A stretch of DNA of 64,000 nt from Synechococcus sp. BIOS-E4-1 (GCF_014279995.1 NZ_CP047935.1:1089243-1153242); one strand, 5' to 3'. Positions 52,537 to 61,288 are shown, numbered from the stretch's first letter. The notes: generated from the sequence alone by a model not told the origin. Numbers and translations are program-made.

Positions 52537-53421
52537 TCAGCCAAGCTCAAGGCAGGCAAGCCCGTACACCTCATCCAGTTTCCGGGAGGGCATCACCCCC
52601 CGGTACATCCGCAGCGTGCGTCCGGACGCTGTGAAACCAAGTTTCTGCAGCATCGGTGCGGCCAATGCATTGCCCCCCGGCGAATCAATGATCACCAATC
52701 CCTGTCTTGCACTGAGAAGATCCCTGATCAACAGCTCCGCCAGTTCAGGCGAATCAGCCAACAAGGGGCCGATGCGCCAGCCGGCTTCATTACTGAGCAG
52801 GCATGGACGGATTCGGGCAAAACCATGGCAGTCATCCTTGCTGTCGAGCAGTGCCGTCACAGTGCCGGCTGGGTGCTTTAGCCAGTCCGACAGAAAGTGT
52901 GGTCTGGGATTGAGTTCACAATCGGCGTCGTAGCTCTGGATTTTGGGTTCAGGGATATCATCTCCGTGAATCAATCTGAGCTCTTCCGGTCCTTCCGTTG
53001 ATCTGAGCTGGTGGGGAAGTGAGTCAACCTCAAGCTGCCAACGTGTCGTTGTTGAAGCAGGTTGAAAACCCCAGTTTGAGTAATCATCAATCCTGTTTTC
53101 TGCTGCTTCAAGCCCAATGCAGCTCACGTCATGGAGGTGATCGAGAGCTACTTTCCAGAGTTTCACTCCATAGCCTCGGCCTCTCTGATCCGGGCGCACG
53201 ATGTAGAGCCCGATGAAACCGTAGGCATGGTTGTAACGAATGCCTGCAATGCATCCGATCGGTTCTTCACCCAGGCAACCCGTCCAGATTCCCTGGCGGT
53301 CGGTCTGGCGATAGATTCCAACATCTCCTGTTCCGGGGGCAAATCCTTCACTGCGAGCCCAGTTGTTGATCAGTGGAATGTCAACTGGTTCAACGGGGCG
53401 AATCGTGAATTCAGAGTTCAT
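52537..53421 (-). CDS. GNAT-family N-acetyltransferase (two-domain)
   Basis: About 294 residues from the ATG at 53421. The N-terminal GNAT domain has IGLYIVRPDQRGRGYGVKLW, the acetyl-CoA loop. The C-terminal half (about 150-294) resembles the second acetyltransferase-like domain found in YitH-type proteins. Substrate unknown. Confidence 0.75.
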   Translation of the reverse strand: MNSEFTIRPVEPVDIPLINNWARSEGFAPGTGDVGIYRQTDRQGIWTGCLGEEPIGCIAGIRYNHAYGFIGLYIVRPDQRGRGYGVKLWKVALDHLHDVSCIGLEAAENRIDDYSNWGFQPASTTTRWQLEVDSLPHQLRSTEGPEELRLIHGDDIPEPKIQSYDADCELNPRPHFLSDWLKHPAGTVTALLDSKDDCHGFARIRPCLLSNEAGWRIGPLLADSPELAELLIRDLLSARQGLVIIDSPGGNALAAPMLQKLGFTASGRTLRMYRGVMPSRKLDEVYGLACLELG

Positions 53422-53630
53422 ACCCTCAGCCTGAATGAATATCCTGGCATCGCAAGAAGATTTCACGGCTGGTTCAGATTGTCGTGAAGTAATACCAATC
53501 AATGATTTATTTCCTGCTCAGACAGGCCTGTTACCAGTGAATTAATTGGTCTCTTTTTGTAATAATAAAAAAATCACACTGTGAGCCTCCGGACACACCT
53601 GGAAAGGGTTCATCTCATTGTTGCTGCGGA

Positions 53631-53966
53631 TCACCATCTCAGCTTGACCTCGCCTCCATTTGGTCCTTCAAAGGTGACGCTGCCTGACTTGTTTCGTGGC
53701 TCGTAATAAGGCCCCCAGTTCACCGGTCTGCGGCCCGTCCACCAGGGACCATTACGAACACAACGTCCTTGTCCTGCGTAGTGATAGCCGATGGCGCAAA
53801 CGAAATGGTCCTTGCGGTGCTTGGGCTTGCAATAGCCGGAACCGAGCATGGGCCCTGTCTGAACCCAGTGAGCGCCTGGTCCACAGTCTTGAGCGGCCTG
53901 GCCTGGCAACGCGCCAACGGTGAAGGCCTGCGCGACGGCAAACAAGGCGATGGCAGGTGATCTCAT
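53631..53966 (-). CDS. secreted small Cys-containing protein
   Basis: About 111 residues from the ATG at 53966. Signal peptide MRSPAIALFAVAQAFTVGAL with cleavage near GQAAQ. The mature part has four Cys (CGPGAHW, YCKPK, VCAIGYH, RCVRNG) and many Gly, Trp and Tyr. Probably periplasmic. Family not recognised. Confidence 0.6.
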   Translation of the reverse strand: MRSPAIALFAVAQAFTVGALPGQAAQDCGPGAHWVQTGPMLGSGYCKPKHRKDHFVCAIGYHYAGQGRCVRNGPWWTGRRPVNWGPYYEPRNKSGSVTFEGPNGGEVKLRW

Positions 53967-54365
53967 GGAAAGCATTTGGATGACCCAGGTCCTTACACGT
54001 TGAACATGACACCAGTGTTTGTCAGCTCTTCTGCTGGATGTTCCGGGTCAACTTCAATTCTGGGAAATCATGCGGGAATCCTGCAGTGATCGATCAACCC
54101 CGATGGGGTGATCAACCAGCTCGGATCAGCTTTGCTTCGCCTGCGCGGAGGTCGGGCCATGATGGCCTGGTTGCTCTGAGCGCCGCTGCAACCGTGTTGT
54201 CACAGGGATTGCTGCTCCAGCACTGATGATCAGGTCAGGCCATACATCGACAACAGATGGCTGGAAAATAATGCAAATTCAAAAAATAGATTGATCGGCG
54301 TTGAGTATCAATGTACGTGCTGGCTTTTTTGGGTTCTGACTAAAATCGTCAAAACATTGACTTCA
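53967..54365. other. intergenic region
   Basis: About 400 bp with no gene supported. AT-rich at its right end, where the next small membrane gene begins. Confidence 0.35.
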
Positions 54366-54491
54366 ATGCTGAGTATTCTGCCTTCCTATTATCTCGTTTT
54401 TCTTGGCCTGGGCCTTGCCGCGGTGGTTGTTGTTTTATTCACAGCCTTCAGTGAAACATCGAAGCATGAAATGAGCCGTCGGCGCCGCTAG
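54366..54491 (+). CDS. single-helix mini-membrane protein, paralog of 56990
   Basis: 41 residues from the ATG at 54366. Helix LSILPSYYLVFLGLGLAAVV then VVLFTAFSETSKHEMSRRRR. It is clearly related to the minus-strand protein at 56990-57157 (LGLGLAAIVVVLFYSFTRTT). Function unknown. Confidence 0.55.
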   Translation: MLSILPSYYLVFLGLGLAAVVVVLFTAFSETSKHEMSRRRR

Positions 54492-54768
54492 GAGCTGGGA
54501 CCCCACTGTTCGTCTTCATGGCGACTCGTTTGCCCCCTGAAGGCCTGAAAAGTTCGCTGAAGACCTCGGTCCGTGTCGTCTTCTGGATGAACAGGCGTGT
54601 TTGTTGTTGTTTGTGAAGAGCTTGACAGGAAGCGACGAGAAAAATTGTCGAAAGCTACTGGCTCGGAATTGAATTGCCGCTCAATGCCGCGTTAAAAGTG
54701 TCGTAGGTATCGGGCAATACTTTAATCCTGAGTCATGGCATAGCATGTGATTAGTTGTTAACAGTCTT

Positions 54769-54921
54769 GTGCAAAATCAAATTGAAAGCAATGCAATCAA
54801 GGAGTTGCCTGAGCAATCTGTCGATGTGGTGAATCCCACCACTTTGATTCTGTTGGGATTAATCGCCGTTGCTGGTCTGTGGAGTTTTTCGTTGCTTCTT
54901 GAATACCTGATACCTGACTGA
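54769..54921 (+). CDS. single-helix mini-membrane protein
   Basis: 50 residues from a GTG. A polar N terminus (VQNQIESNAIKELPEQSVDV) and one membrane helix (PTTLILLGLIAVAGLWSFSL). It ends 13 bp before the convergent Nif11 gene. No family recognised. Confidence 0.45.
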   Translation: MQNQIESNAIKELPEQSVDVVNPTTLILLGLIAVAGLWSFSLLLEYLIPD

Positions 54922-54934
54922 TATCGATGGGTTC

Positions 54935-55168
54935 TCAGTTGCCGCCCTCACCAAAATTGTACGAAGGTGTAGTGTCTTGTCTCTTGATCTTTACACCTTC
55001 AATATTCTGATTGGAAATTGATTTTAATTCGGTTTCAGTGAATTCAAATCCCAGCTTGGTGGCGATCGAAGCGATCTCGTTCGCAGTCGCAAAACTTGAA
55101 ACCTTTTCATATAGCGTCTTGTCGGCTCGCATGGCAACTAAAAATCTTTTCAATTCCTCCATCGACAT
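54935..55168 (-). CDS. Nif11-domain peptide without a Gly-Gly site
   Basis: 77 residues. The leader-type Nif11 helix bundle is present (MSMEELKRFLVAMRADKTLY ... ANEIASIATKLGFEFTETEL), but the end IEGVKIKRQDTTPSYNFGEG lacks the double-Gly cleavage site and any Cys. Either a non-RiPP Nif11 protein or a degenerated precursor. Low GC like the other precursor regions. Confidence 0.75.
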   Translation of the reverse strand: MSMEELKRFLVAMRADKTLYEKVSSFATANEIASIATKLGFEFTETELKSISNQNIEGVKIKRQDTTPSYNFGEGGN

Positions 55169-55266
55169 GTGTTTCGTGCAGCTGGGTTAAATTAACCCTG
55201 GGTTTTAGGTTTTTAATGACCAGATGATTGCCAGGGAAACCATCTATGGCACATCTGTTGGAAGGC

Positions 55267-55314
55267 TTGGCATTGATGCCCTCTGCATTCTCTTGCTGAG
55301 AGCATCAATGCCAA
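55267..55314. other. 13-bp perfect inverted repeat
   Basis: TTGGCATTGATGC and GCATCAATGCCAA separated by 22 nt, 115 bp upstream of the J-domain protein start. No T-run follows. It may be a structured leader or a protein-binding palindrome. Confidence 0.55.
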
Positions 55315-55429
55315 CCGCAGCTCAGACCAGCTCAGCCTGGATGGCGGCAGCCCTCAGTCCTCCCTTTGAGCTGACAAGCAGGTGCGATCAGCAGTCGTCC
55401 GACCGGTTGAATTGATCCGGGAGATCACG

Positions 55430-56509
55430 ATGAATACCATGCCCTCAAAACGCAGTGCTGGTGCTCGTTTCGGACCATCAGACAGTCCTGGGGCGAGGCG
55501 TCTTGAGGTCTGGCTCCAGCCCCGGACCATCGAGCTGCTCGACACTCTTGCCCAGCAATGGGGAGTGGCCCGCGGCGAGGTGATCGATCAGCTGGTGACT
55601 GGCTGTTCGGCTTCTCCAGCACAACCGCCCCGGGCTGAGCGGCACGCTGCAAAGCAGGACCGTCTTGACCGCTCGGAGTTCTATGACCGGGATGCAGCCC
55701 GTCTTCAGGCCAGGCGATGGGAGATCTGCAGAAAAGACGCCAGTGACTTGCCGGGTGTCACTGCCAAGCAGATCAATATTTTCAAAATCGAGCAGAAGAT
55801 GGACCGTGACCGACCCTTGTCTGATGCAGGCAAGCAGGCGCTGCTTGATCTGCTTGAACACCACAGACGTCAGGTTCCTGAAGAAGCTGCTCTGCTGGCT
55901 GAACACATTCAGCGAATGAAGCAGTGGGCCACACCGGATCGGCTCAGGGCGATCGACGGCGCTGTTGAATCTGCTCCGCAGATGACGACTCGCGATGCAG
56001 CAACGCGTTTCCTGCTGACTGCTTTGGAAACTGTTGGTCTCAACGGTCACGACAGGATCGATGAGCGGGTCTGGTCTGAACTTGAAGATCTGATCCCCTA
56101 CGCCAAGGTCTTTGACTTCACATCCAGTGGCTCTCCCGAAGACAACGTCATCCGACGCTGTTTGTTCTGGGGAGTCGCCCTGCGTCTGGCAACACTTGAA
56201 GGAGACCCTCCACAGAACACCGCTGAGTGTCTGGCATGGTGCGGTTTCGCCGTTCACCAGTCGGAGCAGGCTCGAAATACCGATCAATGGTGGTCTGAGC
56301 TCACGGACAGGATGGCTGGCAGACCTGGCATTGAGGCGGATCGCCGATTGCTGGGCCTGCCAGCCGAAGGCAATCTCACTGTCCAGACCATCAAGGCTGC
56401 CTACAAGCTCACTGCCAGAAAGGCTCATCCGGATCTGGGTGGCACTGCTGAGCAGATGACTCAGATCATTCAGGCGAAAGATCGGTTGATTCAGGCGCTC
56501 GAGCAGTGA
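55430..56509 (+). CDS. J-domain-containing protein with N-terminal ribbon-helix-helix-like region
   Basis: About 359 residues from the ATG at 55430. The C-terminal 50 residues are a J domain with the HPD motif (KLTARKAHPDLGGTAEQMTQ), which would stimulate an Hsp70. The N terminus has RRLEVWLQPRTIELLDTLAQ with a following helix (VARGEVIDQLV), similar to ribbon-helix-helix DNA-binding proteins. The middle is helical and unassigned. An unusual fusion; the client is unknown. Confidence 0.65.
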   Translation: MNTMPSKRSAGARFGPSDSPGARRLEVWLQPRTIELLDTLAQQWGVARGEVIDQLVTGCSASPAQPPRAERHAAKQDRLDRSEFYDRDAARLQARRWEICRKDASDLPGVTAKQINIFKIEQKMDRDRPLSDAGKQALLDLLEHHRRQVPEEAALLAEHIQRMKQWATPDRLRAIDGAVESAPQMTTRDAATRFLLTALETVGLNGHDRIDERVWSELEDLIPYAKVFDFTSSGSPEDNVIRRCLFWGVALRLATLEGDPPQNTAECLAWCGFAVHQSEQARNTDQWWSELTDRMAGRPGIEADRRLLGLPAEGNLTVQTIKAAYKLTARKAHPDLGGTAEQMTQIIQAKDRLIQALEQ

Positions 56510-56537
56510 TGCCTTCTGGACCTGGCTGCCATCGTCA

Positions 56538-56978
56538 TCAGATGGTGTCTGGAACAGGGAAACTTTTGCCGACCGCTCGTTTGCCGAGATTCATTTTTTC
56601 GCGAACGATCCATTGCGCAAACGTGTTGCTGTTCGGGCCGGGCCAGTATCTGTAGCTTTCTTTGAAGGGGTAGTTGCTGGGGGAGGATTCAATCTTCGCC
56701 GCCATGCTCAAAGCATCATCACCCATCCATTGCTCGATTAAATGTGATGGACCACTGCCAACACCCTGGCAGGGAGCCAGAAGGTTCTTGTGAAGATGCC
56801 CCCAGCAGGACTGATTCTGGCGTGCGAATTGCCAGATTTCCCAGCGATCACAAGTCTGTAGATCGCTGGCTTCAGCACCACGAATCACGAGCAGCCAATA
56901 GTGGTCTGCAGCCAGGCCTGGCAATCCTGGAATTCTGGCTGCACGAAGCTCAACCTTCAGCATTGGGTGGTCGAACAA
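56538..56978 (-). CDS. DUF3750 family protein
   Basis: 146 residues. The signature YRYWPGPNSNTFAQWIVREK near the C terminus matches DUF3750, in a context of HLIEQWMGDDA and several Trp. The family may be hydrolase-like, but its function is not established. Overlaps no other gene. Confidence 0.7.
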   Translation of the reverse strand: MFDHPMLKVELRAARIPGLPGLAADHYWLLVIRGAEASDLQTCDRWEIWQFARQNQSCWGHLHKNLLAPCQGVGSGPSHLIEQWMGDDALSMAAKIESSPSNYPFKESYRYWPGPNSNTFAQWIVREKMNLGKRAVGKSFPVPDTI

Positions 56979-56989
56979 GAAATCATGGC

Positions 56990-57157
56990 TTAAAGATCTT
57001 TGGCTTGCTGCCGTTGCTTCCTGAGCTGAGCTTTCTTCAGCTTCTCCTGCATTTCGTAGTTGGTTGTTCGAGTGAAGGAATAAAAGAGGACCACAACAAT
57101 TGCTGCCAGCCCCAGGCCCAGTGCCGCCAGATAAATAGGGGGAATCAGGCTCAGCAA
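56990..57157 (-). CDS. single-helix mini-membrane protein, paralog of 54366
   Basis: 55 residues from a TTG. Helix SLIPPIYLAALGLGLAAIVV then VLFYSFTRTTNYEMQEKLKK and a basic, Gln-rich tail. It matches the protein at 54366 over about 38 residues. It sits 11 bp upstream of DUF3750 on the same strand, so co-transcription is likely. Function unknown. Confidence 0.6.
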   Translation of the reverse strand: MLSLIPPIYLAALGLGLAAIVVVLFYSFTRTTNYEMQEKLKKAQLRKQRQQAKDL

Positions 57158-57209
57158 GGTCTACTCAACTGTGATTGAAACTCTGGACCGGTTGATCGAC
57201 TTCAATGGC

Positions 57210-57446
57210 TCAGCCCTTGGGCTCAACCGGAGTTGATCCGTCTGGTTGCTCCTTTGCCGGAGACACTGAAATTTCGATGGAACACTCATCGTTGAGCACA
57301 TGCAAGGTTCCGTCCTGCCTGATGTACTCATAATCTTCCGGTTCACCTGTGACCTCTTCCGATTTCAGAACATGCTCCAGCTCTTGAAGAGATAAGTCTT
57401 TCCAATGGAGTCGTTCTGTACTCACCGAAGATCTGCTCTGGGACAT
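57210..57446 (-). CDS. small hypothetical protein
   Basis: About 78 residues from the ATG at 57446. It contains LHWKDLSLQELEHVLKSEEV and a beta-rich middle (YEYIRQDGTLHVLNDECSIE). Soluble, no family recognised. Confidence 0.5.
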   Translation of the reverse strand: MSQSRSSVSTERLHWKDLSLQELEHVLKSEEVTGEPEDYEYIRQDGTLHVLNDECSIEISVSPAKEQPDGSTPVEPKG

Positions 57447-57559
57447 CACTTTAGTTGATTGGCCATGGGGCCCTTTCCTCTGGTTGATACATTAAAAAGC
57501 AGGGCTGACAGCAACCCTGCTTTCGAACAACTGAGTGGTGATCGGCTCTTGTGGCCTGA

Positions 57560-57928
57560 TCACTCCTCGCCTTCTTCCTCGCCTCCGACAGGAATCAGGC
57601 GGATCGCCTTCTTGCCCAGCTTGATTTCGAATTCATCGCCAGGAGCAAGATCCAGCATGGCTGTGTAAGCCTTGCCAACCAGGAGGTTGCCGTTGCCTTG
57701 CACTTTGGCGGTGTAGCTGAGTTTGCGACCACCTTTGCCCATGCCGGCAGAACCACCACCGAGTTCGATGCCCTTGGCATTCAGCAGTGCTTCGTAGAAC
57801 GCGGTGAAGTTCACCCGGTCAGAACCGTCTTTCTTCTTTGAGACATACCCACAGGCAGTTGCCAGATCAGTTTTGGATACATCACCTAGTTCTTTGACCT
57901 TGGACAGTAGATCGGCGCCGGTGAGCAT
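57560..57928 (-). CDS. cyAbrB-type transcriptional regulator
   Basis: 122 residues. The cyanobacterial AbrB form starts MLTGADLLSKVKELGDVSKT and has the DNA-binding C-terminal domain (KLSYTAKVQGNGNLLVGKAY ... FEIKLGKKAIRLIPV). These regulators control nitrogen, carbon and hydrogenase genes in other cyanobacteria. Acidic tail. Targets not known here. Confidence 0.85.
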   Translation of the reverse strand: MLTGADLLSKVKELGDVSKTDLATACGYVSKKKDGSDRVNFTAFYEALLNAKGIELGGGSAGMGKGGRKLSYTAKVQGNGNLLVGKAYTAMLDLAPGDEFEIKLGKKAIRLIPVGGEEEGEE

Positions 57929-58106
57929 TTCAGATAAATGAATTCGTCAACCATATTTATACCTTGCTGCCCATGAATAACAAGTCTTGAGCTTGTCTTG
58001 CCCTGAACCTTTCGTGGATCTCCTCTTTGGCGGATGTAGCGGATGAGCTCGCAGAAACCTGTCCCATGCCTGTAAGGATTTAGCTCAGTCGATGAATGCG
58101 ACCTTC

Positions 58107-60059
58107 TCAGTGAGCCTCTCCCCAGCTCTCTGCAATGTTGCATTCCGCCTGCAGTGGAATGTCACCCAGGTACTGGTTCTGAAGCTTCTCGGAGGTCATC
58201 GAGGCCAAGGCGACGGCCTTCACTTCCTCCACCAGATCCCGTGGAACCTCGAGAAGAATCTCATCATGAATCAGGCCAACGATGTGAACACCTGAGAAGC
58301 GATCCAGCGCAGGCCAAAGGTCACCGAGTGCAGCGGCGAGCAGATCGCGACCAGAGCCCTGAACAGGAAAGTTGATTCCGTTTGTTCGTCCCAGCGGCTG
58401 CATCGCTCTGGTGCCATCCGGGCCTGCCTGGTTGCTGCGGAATGTCATTCGTCGTCCGGCAATACTGCGCACTTCAGTCACCGTCTCGCTGGAGAACTTC
58501 TCCATTTCCTGGCTCATCTGCGGGTGCAGGCGATGCCAGGCGTCGTAAACCTTGTGGGCTTCCATCTCCGTGACCTGCTCACCGCGAGCTCGGGAAAGCA
58601 ATTTGCGAACACCTGACAGCCCGCAGCCGTAGGCCAGGGCGAAATTGGCGCGTTTCCCAATCGTTGAGCGCTCCGGATCCGCTTTGCTGATCTCTCTTCC
58701 GCAGGCCTGACTGGCGATGTAGGAATGCGGGTCGATGCCCTCCAGCAGGATCCTGCGCTGGCCATCGTCGTTGTAAAGCCTTGGGCTGGCCTGGAGACGG
58801 ATCTCAATGGATGACCAGTCGAGGTCCATCAACACGCTGTTGGGGTTGCCGGTGCCGAGTGCTTTTTTGCGATCGCCGGTGATGCCCTGGAAATTGAACC
58901 CACACTGCCCGAGTTTCACGGCTTTGGGTTCGCCTTGTCTCTGGCCTGTTTTGAACCGCTCGGTATCGGAGGGAACGTGACTGCTGGTTTCGCGGATCAG
59001 GGCACTGGTGCTCATGCGACCAGTGCTGGCACCAATGATCCGGTAGTGGGGACGGACCCGGCCATCCGTGAGCCTGGCTTCTTCAAGCAGCCAGTTCACT
59101 TCTTTCAGTTCCTGATCCAGCGCCTTCAGCTGAAGCAGTTGCCCGATCACAGGATCGGGCAGGAAAGAGTTCAGAGTCCGGTCTTTGGTGTTGTCGATCG
59201 GTTCGCCCAGGTGACGACTCAGGGCGTTCTGCAACTTGTCCGGACTCCTGTAATTCTCGATCCCGAGTCTCTCTTGCACCTCTGCTGCCAACCGTTCCCG
59301 TTCGCTCAGAGCCTTCGTTCTGGATTGGAGTGCAGCCTCCATATCAACCGCCAGACCTCGAACCTGACCATCGGCGCAGGCACTGATCATGGAGCAATCA
59401 AGCCGGTGTACCGCGATCTGTTGCGTGGCCACAAGTTGCTGATGCAGCGCACGCCCCAGAGGCAGAACAATCTCGGCATCCAGAGCCGCATAGCGCAGCT
59501 GGCTGGCGGTGAGGGCATTCCCCCAGTCGCTGCTCTGTTCACCCTTGTCGAGTGCCCGATGCAGGTAGTGAGCAGACGCGGCGGCCAGGCTGTTGCTCGG
59601 CAAGTCGCCGATGATCTGACAGGCCAGCATCGTGTCCCACCACTGGCATAACGGTCTGATCCCTGCAGCGATCAGAAAGGTGGCTTCAAACAGGAGGTTG
59701 TGGCCCACCAACATGCGCTCAGGGTTGCGCGCAAGTGTGCACAGCCAATCAACGGCCGGTTGGCCGATCACCGCCACATCAATCACCAGCGTGCTGCTGC
59801 TGTCAGCCGTCTTCAGCTGAGCCAGACGAATCTCGCCCCCGAGAGATGGGCTGAGGCTGGCCTTGTGTCGCCAGAGATCGGTTCGACGGTTGAACGTCTC
59901 CAGATCAAAGCCAATGGATAGTGCCATTGAGTCGGGATCCGGCAGATCATCCGGCCTGTCGATGTAATGGATGCCATTGGGAGACTTTCCGGAGAAAGGC
60001 ACCGGGTCAGCCGGTTGGATGGCGTCAGCCCCTGGGAATAGCAGTTGCTGATCGAACAA
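58107..60059 (-). CDS. accessory family-A DNA polymerase (3'-5' exonuclease plus polymerase)
   Basis: 650 residues from a TTG. Exonuclease motifs: GFDLETFNRR (DxE, about 50), LVGHNLLFEATFL and YAALDAE. Polymerase motifs: A as LMDLDWSSIEIR, B as RSTIGKRANFALAYGCG and C as IHDEILLEVP. It lacks the 5' nuclease domain and is much shorter than the usual cyanobacterial PolI (about 980 residues), so it resembles phage- or plasmid-borne enzymes. The Trp-Ser-Ser in motif A replaces the common YSQ. Probably acquired. Confidence 0.8.
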   Translation of the reverse strand: MFDQQLLFPGADAIQPADPVPFSGKSPNGIHYIDRPDDLPDPDSMALSIGFDLETFNRRTDLWRHKASLSPSLGGEIRLAQLKTADSSSTLVIDVAVIGQPAVDWLCTLARNPERMLVGHNLLFEATFLIAAGIRPLCQWWDTMLACQIIGDLPSNSLAAASAHYLHRALDKGEQSSDWGNALTASQLRYAALDAEIVLPLGRALHQQLVATQQIAVHRLDCSMISACADGQVRGLAVDMEAALQSRTKALSERERLAAEVQERLGIENYRSPDKLQNALSRHLGEPIDNTKDRTLNSFLPDPVIGQLLQLKALDQELKEVNWLLEEARLTDGRVRPHYRIIGASTGRMSTSALIRETSSHVPSDTERFKTGQRQGEPKAVKLGQCGFNFQGITGDRKKALGTGNPNSVLMDLDWSSIEIRLQASPRLYNDDGQRRILLEGIDPHSYIASQACGREISKADPERSTIGKRANFALAYGCGLSGVRKLLSRARGEQVTEMEAHKVYDAWHRLHPQMSQEMEKFSSETVTEVRSIAGRRMTFRSNQAGPDGTRAMQPLGRTNGINFPVQGSGRDLLAAALGDLWPALDRFSGVHIVGLIHDEILLEVPRDLVEEVKAVALASMTSEKLQNQYLGDIPLQAECNIAESWGEAH

Positions 60060-60140
60060 CGACTTTGACGTTCTCCAGGCAGTCTCGGCTGGTTGAGGCG
60101 ATTGAGGAGTGCCGGACGATGCAGGGTCTCTCGATCCGGC

Positions 60141-60278
60141 TCAGTTCTTGACTGGGCAGGCGCAGGCGTCCATCTGCAGCTCGCGGGTCACGGCTGCCAC
60201 ACCATCCATGTCGCGGAAGGCGCGGTACATGGCCAGCTGTTTGTTCAGGTCTTGGCAACGGTTGCTGTTGGCTTTCAT
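60141..60278 (-). CDS. mini-protein with Cys tail
   Basis: 45 residues from the ATG at 60278 (GGAG 13 bases upstream). It begins MKANSNRCQDLNKQLAMYRA and ends MDACACPVKN with paired Cys. Possibly metal-binding given the metallothionein gene 260 bp away. No family recognised. Confidence 0.45.
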   Translation of the reverse strand: MKANSNRCQDLNKQLAMYRAFRDMDGVAAVTRELQMDACACPVKN

Positions 60279-60445
60279 CTGTCCAACTCCAACAATGGTG
60301 GTGCACTCATGCTGGCCAGCGCAAATGCACGCGTCGGTGACAACGGCTACGGATATCCGATCGATGTGTTGCCCTCTGTGATGCGTGGATGAGTCAGATG
60401 AAAAAAAACCTGTGAATCTGCCTCTTTGCAACTCGTCCGGAAAGA

Positions 60446-60535
60446 TCCTGAAACCGTACCTCTGAGGTCGGCTGTCCCCTCTGCTCAGCGCAGTGAGGCA
60501 GGCATAGAACGAAAAGGTCCTTCTCGGAGACATCC
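60446..60535 (+). promoter_or_regulatory. conserved 90-nt leader of metallothionein gene
   Basis: Same length and conserved blocks as the leader of the hli gene at 52149-52238. The middle hairpin differs in sequence (CTCTGC/GCAGTGAG), which suggests conserved structure rather than recent duplication. Confidence 0.65.
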
Positions 60536-60709
60536 ATGACAGCAGTTCCTGTTCAGTGCGCCTGTCCTGGTTGCAGCTGCGCCGTTGAGGAAGCCACAGC
60601 CATGCGGCGTGGCAACCAGCTCTTCTGTTCGCAAGCCTGCGCCAACGGTCACATCAACAGCGAGCCCTGCCATGGCCATGAGCCCTGCGGTTGCAGCTGC
60701 GCCGGCTGA
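60536..60709 (+). CDS. smtA: bacterial metallothionein (SmtA/BmtA)
   Basis: 57 residues with nine Cys and two His. It has CACPGCSC near the N terminus, LFCSQACANGHINSEPCHGH in the middle and CGCSCAG at the end, the typical arrangement that binds four zinc ions. It buffers excess zinc and cadmium in the cytoplasm. No smtB repressor gene is adjacent; a 90-nt leader shared with an hli gene precedes it. Confidence 0.92.
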   Translation: MTAVPVQCACPGCSCAVEEATAMRRGNQLFCSQACANGHINSEPCHGHEPCGCSCAG

Positions 60710-60754
60710 TCTCCCTGATTCACTTCTGCATCTGAAACCATTGCACCTAAAACC

Positions 60755-60898
60755 ATGACTGACACCACCCAACGCCGCTTTGGCTTTGTCAATTTCGCTG
60801 AAACCTGGAATGGCCGCCTGGCAATGCTCGGTTTCGTGATTGGTCTGGGCACCGAACTGCTCACAGGCCAGGGCATCCTCAATCAGCTCGGTTTCTGA
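60755..60898 (+). CDS. hli: high-light-inducible protein (Hli)
   Basis: 47 residues. The helix contains FAETWNGRLAMLGFVIGLGT, the chlorophyll-binding motif of Hli proteins. It begins 45 bp after the metallothionein gene on the same strand, so joint transcription in light or metal stress is likely. Confidence 0.9.
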   Translation: MTDTTQRRFGFVNFAETWNGRLAMLGFVIGLGTELLTGQGILNQLGF

Positions 60899-61060
60899 CC
60901 GTCGCTGGCATCTGCAGAGATCGGCTTATCAAGCTCTGAGCCTGAGCGTGTGTTCGGCTCAGGGCGGATTTCACTGTCACGATCGAGCTTTGGCCTGGCG
61001 ATCGTTGAAGAACAGTCATTCAACGTCTCACCTTGGTGAGGCTTCTGCCGTCTCTGCACC

Positions 61061-61273
61061 ATGACCAACCATCGCCTTTCGGTTGAGCAGAAATTCAACC
61101 TTGAATCGTCGTTTCGTGAGATCGATGCCTGTGAGGACATCGAGAAGTTACGTCAGCTCAGCAAACAGATCATCACGGCGCAGGAAAACGAGAAAGCCTT
61201 TGCCCGGGAAACGATTGTGCAGATCAGACGCGAGTTCGAGGCCAGCGCCTCTCGCCGTTTCGGCTTCGCTTAG
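61061..61273 (+). CDS. small helical hypothetical protein
   Basis: 70 residues. The start MTNHRLSVEQKFNLESSFRE weakly resembles the beginning of NblA-type phycobilisome-degradation proteins (LSxEQxF), but the remainder does not clearly match. Two long helices. Followed 15 bp later by another small gene. Confidence 0.5.
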   Translation: MTNHRLSVEQKFNLESSFREIDACEDIEKLRQLSKQIITAQENEKAFARETIVQIRREFEASASRRFGFA

Positions 61274-61288
61274 GTCAGGAGTCAGCTG

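Noticed and set aside
61061-61273. NblA assignment
   Set aside because: Only the first few residues resemble NblA; the conserved MYK region is not present.
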